Source: Rickettsiales bacterium
GTDB taxonomy: Bacteria; Pseudomonadota; Alphaproteobacteria; Rickettsiales; Deianiraeaceae
Direction: 5' to 3'
Assembly: GCA_947424985.1 (NCBI GenBank)
Contig: CANDYN010000026.1
Coordinates: 1 to 11,304, forward strand
Length of the DNA stretch: 11,304 nt
The notes under the pieces: model-generated
What the model was told of the DNA's origin: nothing
The model's database searches: none
What the model saw: only the letters and a program-made list of their open reading frames with translations
Made by a program: the position numbers and the translations under genes
In this document: positions 5,424 through 11,304 of the stretch, piece by piece
Position numbering within the stretch: the stretch's first letter is position 1
How the letters are laid out: each line of letters starts with the position of its first letter

Positions 5424-6398
5424 ATGCTAGGCGAACTATTTATATTAAATGAAATCGAACTTTGGAAAATAATATTTGTGTTTTTCGGGGGAATTTTAGC
5501 ATCTTTCATAGGGACGGCCGTTGGTGGAGATGGATTTGTATATTTGATGTGTACAAATATCTTGAATCTTCCAAGTATAAAGATTTTCGGTTGCTATAAA
5601 TGGTTTGCAGCAATAAACGCGAGCTACTCGATCATAAAATATAAAAAACAAAAATCAATCACAGCCTATAAATTTTTCAAATTTTGCTTCCCATACGGAA
5701 TTTTACTTTGGATTCCATCTGCATATATAGGTTCAGTATTATCAACAAAATACGCATCTTACATGCTAAATTATATCCTGCCATTTATAACTATTTCGCT
5801 CGCACTCTATAAAACTTTTGCAAAACCAAAAATAAGACCGGCCAAAAGACGTATGTCGCCTCGTATTTTTTTCTATGTAATCGTTACACTGATATTCTTC
5901 TATATAGGGTTTTTCGGACCAGGATCCGGAACTTTTGTGATACTTTTAAGTAGCTATTTTTTATCATTTTCACTAAGAAACGGAAGTGTATTAGGAAGAC
6001 ATATAGATCTTTTTGCGAATTTGGTTTCAGTTATAATATTTACATTTAGCAAAAATTTATATATAGATCTAATTTTACTTATGGCCCTAGCTGGAGTGAT
6101 CGGCTCAAAACTCAGCATGGAAGCAATGAAAAAACACAGCGTAAGATTTCTCGAAATACTCTTAATTGTAATGCTATACTTTATTTCATGCGTTTATTTT
6201 TACCAAATTTTCTTTGCGGATCAGAAAAAATGTTACCAAATGGAAAATAAATTCGGAAAACAAAAATGGATTAAAACAAAGATTAATACACGTGATGAAT
6301 GTTTTACGATGGATAGCTGCTCTGATGGACTTGGAAAATCAGGTGGTGAATGCTTTAAATGGGCAAAAAGTGCAAATCAAGAAGGTGACCCTTGGTGA
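5424..6398 (+). CDS. YfcA-like TauE/SafE-family permease with a cysteine-containing C-terminal tail
   Basis: The 324-aa product is a multi-pass inner-membrane protein. GGILASFIGTAVGGDGF (22-38) opens the first repeat and GFFGPGSGTF (162-171) is the diagnostic motif of the YfcA branch of TauE/SafE. Family members move organosulfur or other organic anions; the substrate here is unknown. Hydrophobic segments lie near 14-30, 36-50, 86-106, 112-131, 147-163, 168-183, 196-208, 211-228 and 244-264. After the last one, residues 266-324 form a hydrophilic tail with Cys-270, Cys-293, Cys-299 and Cys-310 and the end SGGECFKWAKS. YfcA-type permeases normally end at the last membrane segment, so this tail is unusual. 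The last 22 bp overlap the cca gene on the other strand. The ATG at 5424 is 3 bp after the preceding stop and has no Shine-Dalgarno sequence. Confidence 0.85.
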   Translation: MLGELFILNEIELWKIIFVFFGGILASFIGTAVGGDGFVYLMCTNILNLPSIKIFGCYKWFAAINASYSIIKYKKQKSITAYKFFKFCFPYGILLWIPSAYIGSVLSTKYASYMLNYILPFITISLALYKTFAKPKIRPAKRRMSPRIFFYVIVTLIFFYIGFFGPGSGTFVILLSSYFLSFSLRNGSVLGRHIDLFANLVSVIIFTFSKNLYIDLILLMALAGVIGSKLSMEAMKKHSVRFLEILLIVMLYFISCVYFYQIFFADQKKCYQMENKFGKQKWIKTKINTRDECFTMDSCSDGLGKSGGECFKWAKSANQEGDPW

Positions 6399-7519
6399 AG
6401 CCTTTCTTGGTAAAATTTTAAATTCTCACGATAAATCTTTTCTTTTATATCAAGACCGGAAAGCTCATGTATATTAACTTTTGGTGGAATAACTTGAGAT
6501 AAAAATTGTAATTTTTTAAGTTCACGTTCAATATCATCAAAATTAAAAATGATATTAATTGCGGCATTTTTGATATTTTGCGTTCTTGCTAAAACCTCAC
6601 AAACATCGCTCCCATATTGATTTTTAGCAACTTTTATTATATTTTTTTGCTCCCTTGTAAAACTTTTTTCAACAAAATGTTTATTTTTATCAGAATAAAA
6701 TAATACGGCAAGTCTTAAAAACTCCGGCTTGATATCAAAAAAAAGTAGCTTTTCTTTGTCAAGATCGTCTATTTTTTTAAACAAAACCTCGTTAAAATCT
6801 ATTCCAATAGAAGAAAATATGTCACAATTTTTCATTTTTAATACGATTTGATATGATTTATTTCTAAACATTTTCAAAAACTCCCAAATAAAACGATTTA
6901 TTGAAATTTTATCGAGATTTATAGCCATTTCTTTACAAACTTTGAAGATTTCTTCATCAAAATCACCAAAAATTGCCGCAAATCTAAAATATCGAATAAT
7001 TCGTAAAAAATCTTCTTGTATTCTTGTTTTTGCATCTCCAATAAAACGGATTTTCTTATTTTTTAAATCCGAGATCCCATTATGAAAATCTAAAATATCT
7101 CCATTCAAATTCATGTACAGCCCATTAACCGTAAAATCTCGCCGCCTTGAATCCTCAGTAAAACTTTTACAAAATGAAACCTCCGCAGCACGTCCAAACG
7201 TCTTCATATCAAGTCTACACGAGGTTATTTCAAATTTTTCACCGCTTTTTTTATCAAATAAAATTAAAGTACCGAACTCCCCCCCTCCAACATCCAAAAC
7301 TTCGATAAAATGTAAATTTTTACATATTTTTCTAACTTCACTTGGATTTGCCGTCGTTGAAAGATCAATATCAGTTTCATTATTTGCGATGTTTAAAATC
7401 GCATCTCGAACAAATCCACCAACGATTTTAATCTCAAAAGAATTTTTTAAAAACTCACCCTCAATTTCCATTAAAAGCTTTATTTTATCGGACTTTAATA
7501 TATTGTATATATCAATCAT
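6377..7519 (-). CDS. cca: CCA-adding tRNA nucleotidyltransferase (class II, PolyA polymerase family)
   Basis: The 380-aa enzyme builds or repairs the 3' CCA end of tRNAs from CTP and ATP in the cytoplasm. It shows the class II head and neck motifs in order: GGFVRDAIL (34-42), the metal-binding pair D50-I-D52 (TDIDLSTTA), GGGEFGT (78-84), the nucleotide-selecting region SRRRDFTVNGLYM (124-136) and EDFLRIIRYFRFA (169-181). The head is complete and the length is typical. A pure poly(A) polymerase of the same family cannot be excluded by sequence alone, but no other CCA enzyme is seen here. ATG 7519 was chosen. The frame is open to 7573, but those extra 18 residues run across the divergent promoter region and precede the conserved start. 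The C-terminal end overlaps the YfcA-like gene by 22 bp. Confidence 0.9.
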   Translation of the reverse strand: MIDIYNILKSDKIKLLMEIEGEFLKNSFEIKIVGGFVRDAILNIANNETDIDLSTTANPSEVRKICKNLHFIEVLDVGGGEFGTLILFDKKSGEKFEITSCRLDMKTFGRAAEVSFCKSFTEDSRRRDFTVNGLYMNLNGDILDFHNGISDLKNKKIRFIGDAKTRIQEDFLRIIRYFRFAAIFGDFDEEIFKVCKEMAINLDKISINRFIWEFLKMFRNKSYQIVLKMKNCDIFSSIGIDFNEVLFKKIDDLDKEKLLFFDIKPEFLRLAVLFYSDKNKHFVEKSFTREQKNIIKVAKNQYGSDVCEVLARTQNIKNAAINIIFNFDDIERELKKLQFLSQVIPPKVNIHELSGLDIKEKIYRENLKFYQERLHQGSPS

Positions 7520-7526
7520 TTTAAGC

Positions 7527-7554
7527 TTGCATATTAGATATTTATATTTATAAT
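7527..7554 (+). promoter_or_regulatory. Putative promoter of the TAXI receptor-ruvC-ruvX cluster
   Basis: A perfect -10 TATAAT (7549-7554) has TTGCAT (7527-7532) 16 bp upstream, a half-matching -35. Transcription from about 7561 would leave roughly 16 leader bases before ATG 7577. It lies in the 57-bp gap shared with the divergent cca gene, whose own promoter is not evident. Confidence 0.4.
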
Positions 7555-7576
7555 TGGTTTGAATAAATTGCAAGAT

Positions 7577-8719
7577 ATGAATAAAAAAAGTTTAATATTG
7601 CTAATTTTACTTATCGCAATGCCCGCATGTACAAAGGCGAAAAAGCCGTATTTTAACATGCCTTGGGGATATTTTGAAGCAAAAGATAACGAAGTCAAGC
7701 CTCAAAGAAAATCAAATATAGTACCAGTAAAACAAAAGATTGTTATCAAAAAAGCACCAATCAAGACAAAAACAAACAAAGCAAAGCCTACCAAAGTTAG
7801 TAAAAAAATAGTAAAAAATAAAGTAGGCATACTCAAGCCTCAAAATAAAATTGAGAAAAAAGATGATAAAACAATAATAATAGCAGCAAGAAACGCCGGC
7901 TCTGAAAGTTACAAAATTGCGGGAAAGGTTTGTGAACATATAAATAAAGATAAATCAAATGATTTGCGATGCCTTGTTGAGCCCGTTAGCTCAATAAAAT
8001 ACGCTATTATCAATGAAAAAAATTATGATTTCATTGTTTCAAAAACCTCAATTGAAGCACTTTACACGGGTAATAAAAATTTAAAATCTGCCTTCTCTTT
8101 ATATCCGGAATCTTTAACTTTGATCGGTGGTAAAGATGCAAAAATATCAAAAGTTTCAGACCTGAAAGGCAAAACCGTGTTCATGGCAAATAATGGAAAT
8201 GATTTAAAAATAGCTCTTTCCAGATTACTTTCGTATCATGGAATGTCCCTTAAAGATGTTAAATTTGTACAGGGATTTCAAATGGGCCAAGCACTTTGCA
8301 ATGGACAAATCGATGCTATTTTTGCCGATATCAATCATCCAAATGCCGATATTGATGAGTTCATACATGTATGTGGTGTAAATATTATTGACATGCAAAA
8401 AGATATCGTAGCAAAACTTGTGAGAAATTACGATGAGTATATAGCGGTAAACATTGCAAAATCATTGTATGAAAACCAAAATAGCGAAATATATTCTTTC
8501 GGAGTTATGACAAATCTCATTGCCACATCGAGAGTAAAGGAAGAGACGGTATATAAGGTTGTAAAATCAGTATTTAACGATTTGCAGAAATTTAAAATCA
8601 GTGATAAGGCATTACTTGATTTAACAAAACAAGAAATGGTTGCACCAAAAAATGGACTTATGCTCGAAATACATCCGGGTGCAATGAAATATTACAAAGA
8701 AACTAGACTTAAAAAATGA
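7577..8719 (+). CDS. TRAP transporter solute receptor, TAXI family, with a lysine-rich linker
   Basis: The 380-aa product opens with an export signal (MNKKSLILLILLIAMPAC). Cys-18 could be lipidated, but MPAC is a poor lipobox, so plain signal peptidase I cleavage nearby is possible. Residues 38-97 are a long Lys-rich, low-hydrophobicity linker. From about 98 to 378 the protein follows TAXI/NMT1-type periplasmic receptors: TIIIAARNAGSESYKIAG (99-116), YDFIVSKTSIEALYTG (150-165), the SDLKGKTVFM segment (194-203), and CNGQIDAIF (241-249). Such proteins bind a solute, often a small carboxylate or amino acid, for a fused TRAP permease that is not in this window. ATG 7577 begins the signal peptide directly; TTG 7559 would add six residues before it. 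The stop overlaps ruvC as ATGA. Confidence 0.85.
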   Translation: MNKKSLILLILLIAMPACTKAKKPYFNMPWGYFEAKDNEVKPQRKSNIVPVKQKIVIKKAPIKTKTNKAKPTKVSKKIVKNKVGILKPQNKIEKKDDKTIIIAARNAGSESYKIAGKVCEHINKDKSNDLRCLVEPVSSIKYAIINEKNYDFIVSKTSIEALYTGNKNLKSAFSLYPESLTLIGGKDAKISKVSDLKGKTVFMANNGNDLKIALSRLLSYHGMSLKDVKFVQGFQMGQALCNGQIDAIFADINHPNADIDEFIHVCGVNIIDMQKDIVAKLVRNYDEYIAVNIAKSLYENQNSEIYSFGVMTNLIATSRVKEETVYKVVKSVFNDLQKFKISDKALLDLTKQEMVAPKNGLMLEIHPGAMKYYKETRLKK

Positions 8720-9213
8720 TTATAATCGGAGTCGATCCATCTCTTAATTCCTGCGGATATTGTCTTTTGGAAACAGACTCAAGCTCAATAAGGCTACTTG
8801 AAGTTGGAAATATTAAATCTAAGAAAGATGATACTTTTTTTGAAAAACTCGCAAGAATAAAGCTTGTCTTATCAGAAAAAATTGATAATTTTACACCAAA
8901 TGTTTTTGCAATTGAGGAAACTTTTGTAAATATCAATCCACAAAGCTCATTAAAACTTGGGATAACACGTGGAGTCTGTCTTTCTTGCGTTCTTGATAAA
9001 AATATAAAAATTGTGGAATATTCCCCAAGGTTTGTAAAAAAATCCCTTACCGGAAGCGGCTCGGCTGATAAAATACAGGTTTCCAGAATGATAAATATGT
9101 TGATCCCGAAAAATGATGCAAAAAATGACGACGAAAGCGATGCAATTGCGATTGCGATATGCGCATATCTTGATAATTCTTTACTACTTGATAATTCTTT
9201 ACTAAAAACATGA
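8716..9213 (+). CDS. ruvC: Holliday junction resolvase RuvC
   Basis: RuvC is the homodimeric endonuclease that cuts Holliday junctions moved by RuvAB. The 165-aa product starts IIIGVDPSLNSCGY (2-15) with Asp-7, then has IEETFVNINPQSSLKLG (66-82) with Glu-67/Glu-68, SPRFVKKSLTGSGSADK (103-119) for DNA contact, and the acidic pair Asp-139 and Asp-142 in DDESDAIAIA. This is the full D-E-D-D catalytic set at normal spacing. The C-terminus is odd: LDNSLL occurs twice in tandem because of an exact 18-bp duplication. The ATG overlaps the stop of the TAXI gene (ATGA, 8716-8719), and its own stop overlaps ruvX the same way (9210-9213), which suggests coupled translation. ruvA and ruvB are not in the window. 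Confidence 0.95.
   Translation: MIIIGVDPSLNSCGYCLLETDSSSIRLLEVGNIKSKKDDTFFEKLARIKLVLSEKIDNFTPNVFAIEETFVNINPQSSLKLGITRGVCLSCVLDKNIKIVEYSPRFVKKSLTGSGSADKIQVSRMINMLIPKNDAKNDDESDAIAIAICAYLDNSLLLDNSLLKT
9169..9204 (+). repeat. Perfect 2 x 18-bp in-frame tandem repeat at the ruvC 3' end
   Basis: CTTGATAATTCTTTACTA occurs at 9169-9186 and again, identically, at 9187-9204. Each unit encodes LDNSLL, so the reading frame and the downstream ATGA junction with ruvX are kept. Identity at every base, including third positions, points to a recent duplication such as replication slippage. Confidence 0.95.
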
Positions 9214-9839
9214 TATTTGAAAGCATCCACGAATATGTAAAAAATCAACAAAAAACAGGAAGGCTTTTGGGAATAGATTGGGGCAAAAGAAAAATAGGAA
9301 TTGCAATAAACGATACACAAAATATTATTTCATCACCACTTGAAACCCTACAAAATGATATCAATATTTATGACAAGATACAAAATATCGTGCAAAAAAA
9401 TGCAATATATGCGATTGTAATCGGATTCCCACTTGATCAAAATGGAGAATGGAGTGAAAACTGTAATGAGGTATATAAGTTTGCTGAAAATATTTTAAAT
9501 ATACAAAGTATTGATATTATACTATCTGATGAACGCATGACAACCCGTGCATTTGCAACGTCCAGTCTGTCTTCCGGAAACTTTGGCAAACAATCTTTAA
9601 TTGCATCAAAAACAAACAGCGGAGGAAGAATTAGCCAGAAAAAATCCTGGAATACAATACAAAAAAATGATAAATATACAAAATTTGACGAAGATTGGAA
9701 AAAAAATGCAATGAATGGACTTGACAAAAAAATAAAAGTAAGTTTAAATAGCTTTGATTATAAAAACGACGATGCTGGCGCTGCGTGTCAGATTTTAGAT
9801 GATGCAACAACCTTAATAATGTCTTTGAAATGCGATTGA
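9210..9839 (+). CDS. ruvX: RuvX/YqgF-type nuclease with an internal insertion
   Basis: YqgF/RuvX proteins are RNase H-fold nucleases linked to processing the 5' end of pre-16S rRNA and proposed to resolve Holliday junctions. Motifs are LLGIDWGKRKIGIA (19-32, Asp-23), YAIVIGFPLDQNGEWSE (67-83), DERMTT (107-112, catalytic region) and the C-terminal DDAGAACQIL (187-196). Usual length is about 140-160 aa; this one is 209. The excess lies between DERMTT and DDAGAA, where about 74 residues replace the usual 20-25, and it is rich in Ser, Asn, Lys and aromatic residues. The final motif is in the same frame, so the insertion is a coding one, not a frameshift. The ATG is inside the ruvC stop (ATGA); the end overlaps the next gene by 10 bp. 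Confidence 0.88.
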   Translation: MIFESIHEYVKNQQKTGRLLGIDWGKRKIGIAINDTQNIISSPLETLQNDINIYDKIQNIVQKNAIYAIVIGFPLDQNGEWSENCNEVYKFAENILNIQSIDIILSDERMTTRAFATSSLSSGNFGKQSLIASKTNSGGRISQKKSWNTIQKNDKYTKFDEDWKKNAMNGLDKKIKVSLNSFDYKNDDAGAACQILDDATTLIMSLKCD

Positions 9840-10762
9840 TATTGATTCTTACATTAACTTTTATAATGCCAAACGTCGCAAATGCGAAGAAAAACTCAGA
9901 TTTTGAAATAGCATTATTTGACTGTTTTATGAGATATTCGGATCAACGAAATAAAGAGGGCGATGGCGAAGCTTATTTAAACTTTAAAAAACGTGCATAT
10001 AAAGTGCTTAAAACCGATGAAATTAAGCCAACGAATCCGCTTGAAACAGGAATGGATCCCACAAAGGGACTTGATGAAGCAATGATTTCATATCGAAGAT
10101 TGTTGCGTCTTACAAATAATCCGGAATACATTAAACAAAATCCGGATATAATAGCACATCTTCATTGCCAGTTTGATATTTGGATGCTTGAATCCGAAAG
10201 CGATTGGAATACAAAAGTCCATATCGAAGAGGCAAAAAAATCCTTCTTGCATAACATTGAAAGCCTTGAAAATCAATATTTCGCAGAAACGACAGACGAT
10301 CAAATAGATAAATTAGGTGTCCCTTCAGAACAAAACCTTGGATTTACAGATGGACAATGCCTAACACTTCTTTTCGATGAAAGAAAATATCAAATAAATG
10401 ATATATCAAGCGATATTGTTGAAAAAATTCTCGCAAAACGTAAGGATTTTAGCCCATACGGAATATTGATTACAGGTTTCGTCGATTGGAACAAAGAAGG
10501 GCATTATGCAATGATTTCAGCAAAAAAAAGAATGGTTACAATTAAAGATTTTTTAATAGCATCCGGCGTTAAAAAAGAAAAAATTACCGGTGATATTGTT
10601 GAAATTTTAACGAAAGAATGCAAAGAAACAAGGAATATCAAAACGAGAATTTGCGTCTTTAATATACTAAAACACGGAAAAATTGGTAAGCAATTTCTAA
10701 ATATAATTGATTTTAGCGAAGATGGCACGAAAAACCCTAAAGAAAAAATAAAAAAAGGATGA
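9830..10762 (+). CDS. OmpA-family periplasmic, peptidoglycan-binding protein
   Basis: The 310-aa product has a clear signal peptide with a signal peptidase I site (MRLILILTLTFIMPNVANA, cut before KK at 20-21). The first domain (about 22-165) contains HCQFDIWMLESESDWN (112-127), matching the FDCWxEQQEEN stretch of alphaproteobacterial OmpA-like proteins. The C-domain begins LTLLFDERKYQI (178-189), parallel to VFFDFDKxxL, and continues ILITGFVDWNKEGHYAMISAKKRM (212-235, in parts). Asp-219 and Arg-234 fall 15 residues apart, as do the two residues that bind diaminopimelate in OmpA, and NIKTRICVF (269-277) ends the fold. It probably tethers the outer membrane or periplasmic machinery to peptidoglycan. 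No beta-barrel is present. It starts 10 bp inside ruvX, so it is likely co-transcribed. Confidence 0.75.
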   Translation: MRLILILTLTFIMPNVANAKKNSDFEIALFDCFMRYSDQRNKEGDGEAYLNFKKRAYKVLKTDEIKPTNPLETGMDPTKGLDEAMISYRRLLRLTNNPEYIKQNPDIIAHLHCQFDIWMLESESDWNTKVHIEEAKKSFLHNIESLENQYFAETTDDQIDKLGVPSEQNLGFTDGQCLTLLFDERKYQINDISSDIVEKILAKRKDFSPYGILITGFVDWNKEGHYAMISAKKRMVTIKDFLIASGVKKEKITGDIVEILTKECKETRNIKTRICVFNILKHGKIGKQFLNIIDFSEDGTKNPKEKIKKG

Positions 10763-10806
10763 TTTTTAAAATATCTATGGTATAGGATATCTGGATACCT
10801 GTTTAT

Positions 10807-11304
10807 ATGAAGAAAATTCTTGTTTTAAAAGATTCGCGAAACGCAAATACAACGCAGTCTTTATCCCTTGCAAATGCAATCTCTCTTGAATTAAAGGGTA
10901 AGTGCAAAATAGATCAAGTGGAGGCAAAATTTAATGTATTGGCAAATTTACCAAACTTTTCATTCATATCAAACCTAACGTCACAAATTAAAAAACCGGT
11001 TTTCTCTGAATATGATATTATAATCGGGTGCGGAAGAAGGCTTGCAAACGCGATTTTATATGCAAAAAGTAAATATGGTGGAAAGAATATCAAGACAATT
11101 GCAATCTTAAATCCGGAAATGTCATTTAAAAATTTCGACCTCGTAGTTCTTCCAAAGCATGATGGAATATTATCTTCAAAAGATAATAATGTCGTTAATA
11201 CAAATGGAGCTATGTGTTATTTTCCTGATGATTTTTTTCAAACGGAGAAGGAAAAATTTGCGGAAATTTTACAGCGTTTTCACTCGCCATTTATCTCAAT
11301 TGTA
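10807..11304 (+). CDS. Mitochondrial-fission ELM1-like (DUF1022) protein, partial at the window end
   Basis: The open frame runs 166 codons from ATG 10807 to the edge without a stop. It begins KKILVLKDSRNANTTQSLSLA (2-22, in part), the family's N-terminal pattern of a hydrophobic strand followed by a glutamine-containing helix. It continues with IIGCGRRLANAILYAKSKYG (79-98), IAILNPEMSFKNFDLVVLPKHDG (104-126, in part) and a segment ending NTNGAM. These match the ISSGRR, DPR...FDLVVxPxHD and GA motifs of bacterial ELM1-like proteins. In plants ELM1 recruits a dynamin for mitochondrial division. The bacterial role is unknown; a GT-B-like fold hints at sugar-nucleotide chemistry, which is inference. 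No signal peptide. It follows the OmpA-like gene after 44 bp. Confidence 0.8.
   Translation, partial: MKKILVLKDSRNANTTQSLSLANAISLELKGKCKIDQVEAKFNVLANLPNFSFISNLTSQIKKPVFSEYDIIIGCGRRLANAILYAKSKYGGKNIKTIAILNPEMSFKNFDLVVLPKHDGILSSKDNNVVNTNGAMCYFPDDFFQTEKEKFAEILQRFHSPFISIV

Noticed and set aside
6214..6477. 87-codon plus-strand frame overlapping the end of the YfcA-like gene
   Set aside because: It overlaps two well-supported genes and shows no domain; considered as a frameshifted continuation of the permease, but the permease frame is intact through its tail.
7520..7573. 18-residue N-terminal extension of the CCA-adding enzyme
   Set aside because: It covers the intergenic promoter with the perfect TATAAT and precedes the usual enzyme start.
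7559..7576. TTG start for the TAXI receptor, six codons upstream
   Set aside because: It puts polar residues before the signal peptide and lies at the predicted transcription start; ATG 7577 gives a standard signal sequence.
8709..9320. Long open frame (203 codons) on the minus strand across ruvC and the start of ruvX
   Set aside because: It is antisense to two genes with complete catalytic motifs, and its product is Ser/Phe-rich with no recognisable domain, as expected of a shadow frame in A+T-rich DNA.
10779..10799. GGTAT / ATACC inverted repeat with an 11-base loop in the gap before the ELM1-like gene
   Set aside because: Only five base pairs and no T-run; too weak to call a terminator or operator.

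Overview
The window reads as compact chromosomal DNA of an A+T-rich alphaproteobacterium, most likely a reduced or host-associated lineage of the Rickettsiales/Holosporales type. The lineage call is inference. It rests on three things: a DUF1022/ELM1 protein, a family that in bacteria is largely alphaproteobacterial; an OmpA-like protein with the alphaproteobacterial N-terminal layout; and extreme A+T bias with very tight packing. I see no RNA gene, insertion sequence, CRISPR array or phage gene.

Left part (1-2297). A partial RNase D gene and a TauE/SafE-type permease gene lie on the minus strand. They diverge from an unrecognised 432-aa asparagine-rich protein with one membrane segment, which has a good promoter (TTGACA-N16-TATATT). 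This orphan is the least explained gene here.

Middle part (2344-7519). folC meets a COG2945-like alpha/beta hydrolase gene tail to tail with a 4-bp overlap. The hydrolase diverges from a short-chain reductase that resembles pteridine reductase, and may therefore act in the same folate branch as FolC. A 54-aa basic protein and a second, YfcA-like permease with an extra four-cysteine tail follow. The permease gene converges on and overlaps by 22 bp a minus-strand CCA-adding tRNA nucleotidyltransferase gene.

Right part (7577-11304). A plus-strand cluster reads TAXI-type TRAP solute receptor, ruvC, ruvX and OmpA-like periplasmic protein, joined by ATGA, ATGA and 10-bp overlaps. After a 44-bp gap comes the ELM1-family gene, cut by the window end. 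ruvC carries a perfect in-frame 18-bp tandem duplication at its C-terminus. ruvX carries an insertion of roughly 50 residues between conserved motifs.

Most genes are housekeeping (recombination, tRNA maturation, folate, envelope). I did not find a clear new multi-gene system. The points most worth a second look are the orphan membrane protein, the cysteine tail on the YfcA-like permease, the RuvX insertion, the lack of Shine-Dalgarno sequences at all starts seen, and the nested divergent promoters at 4433-4492.
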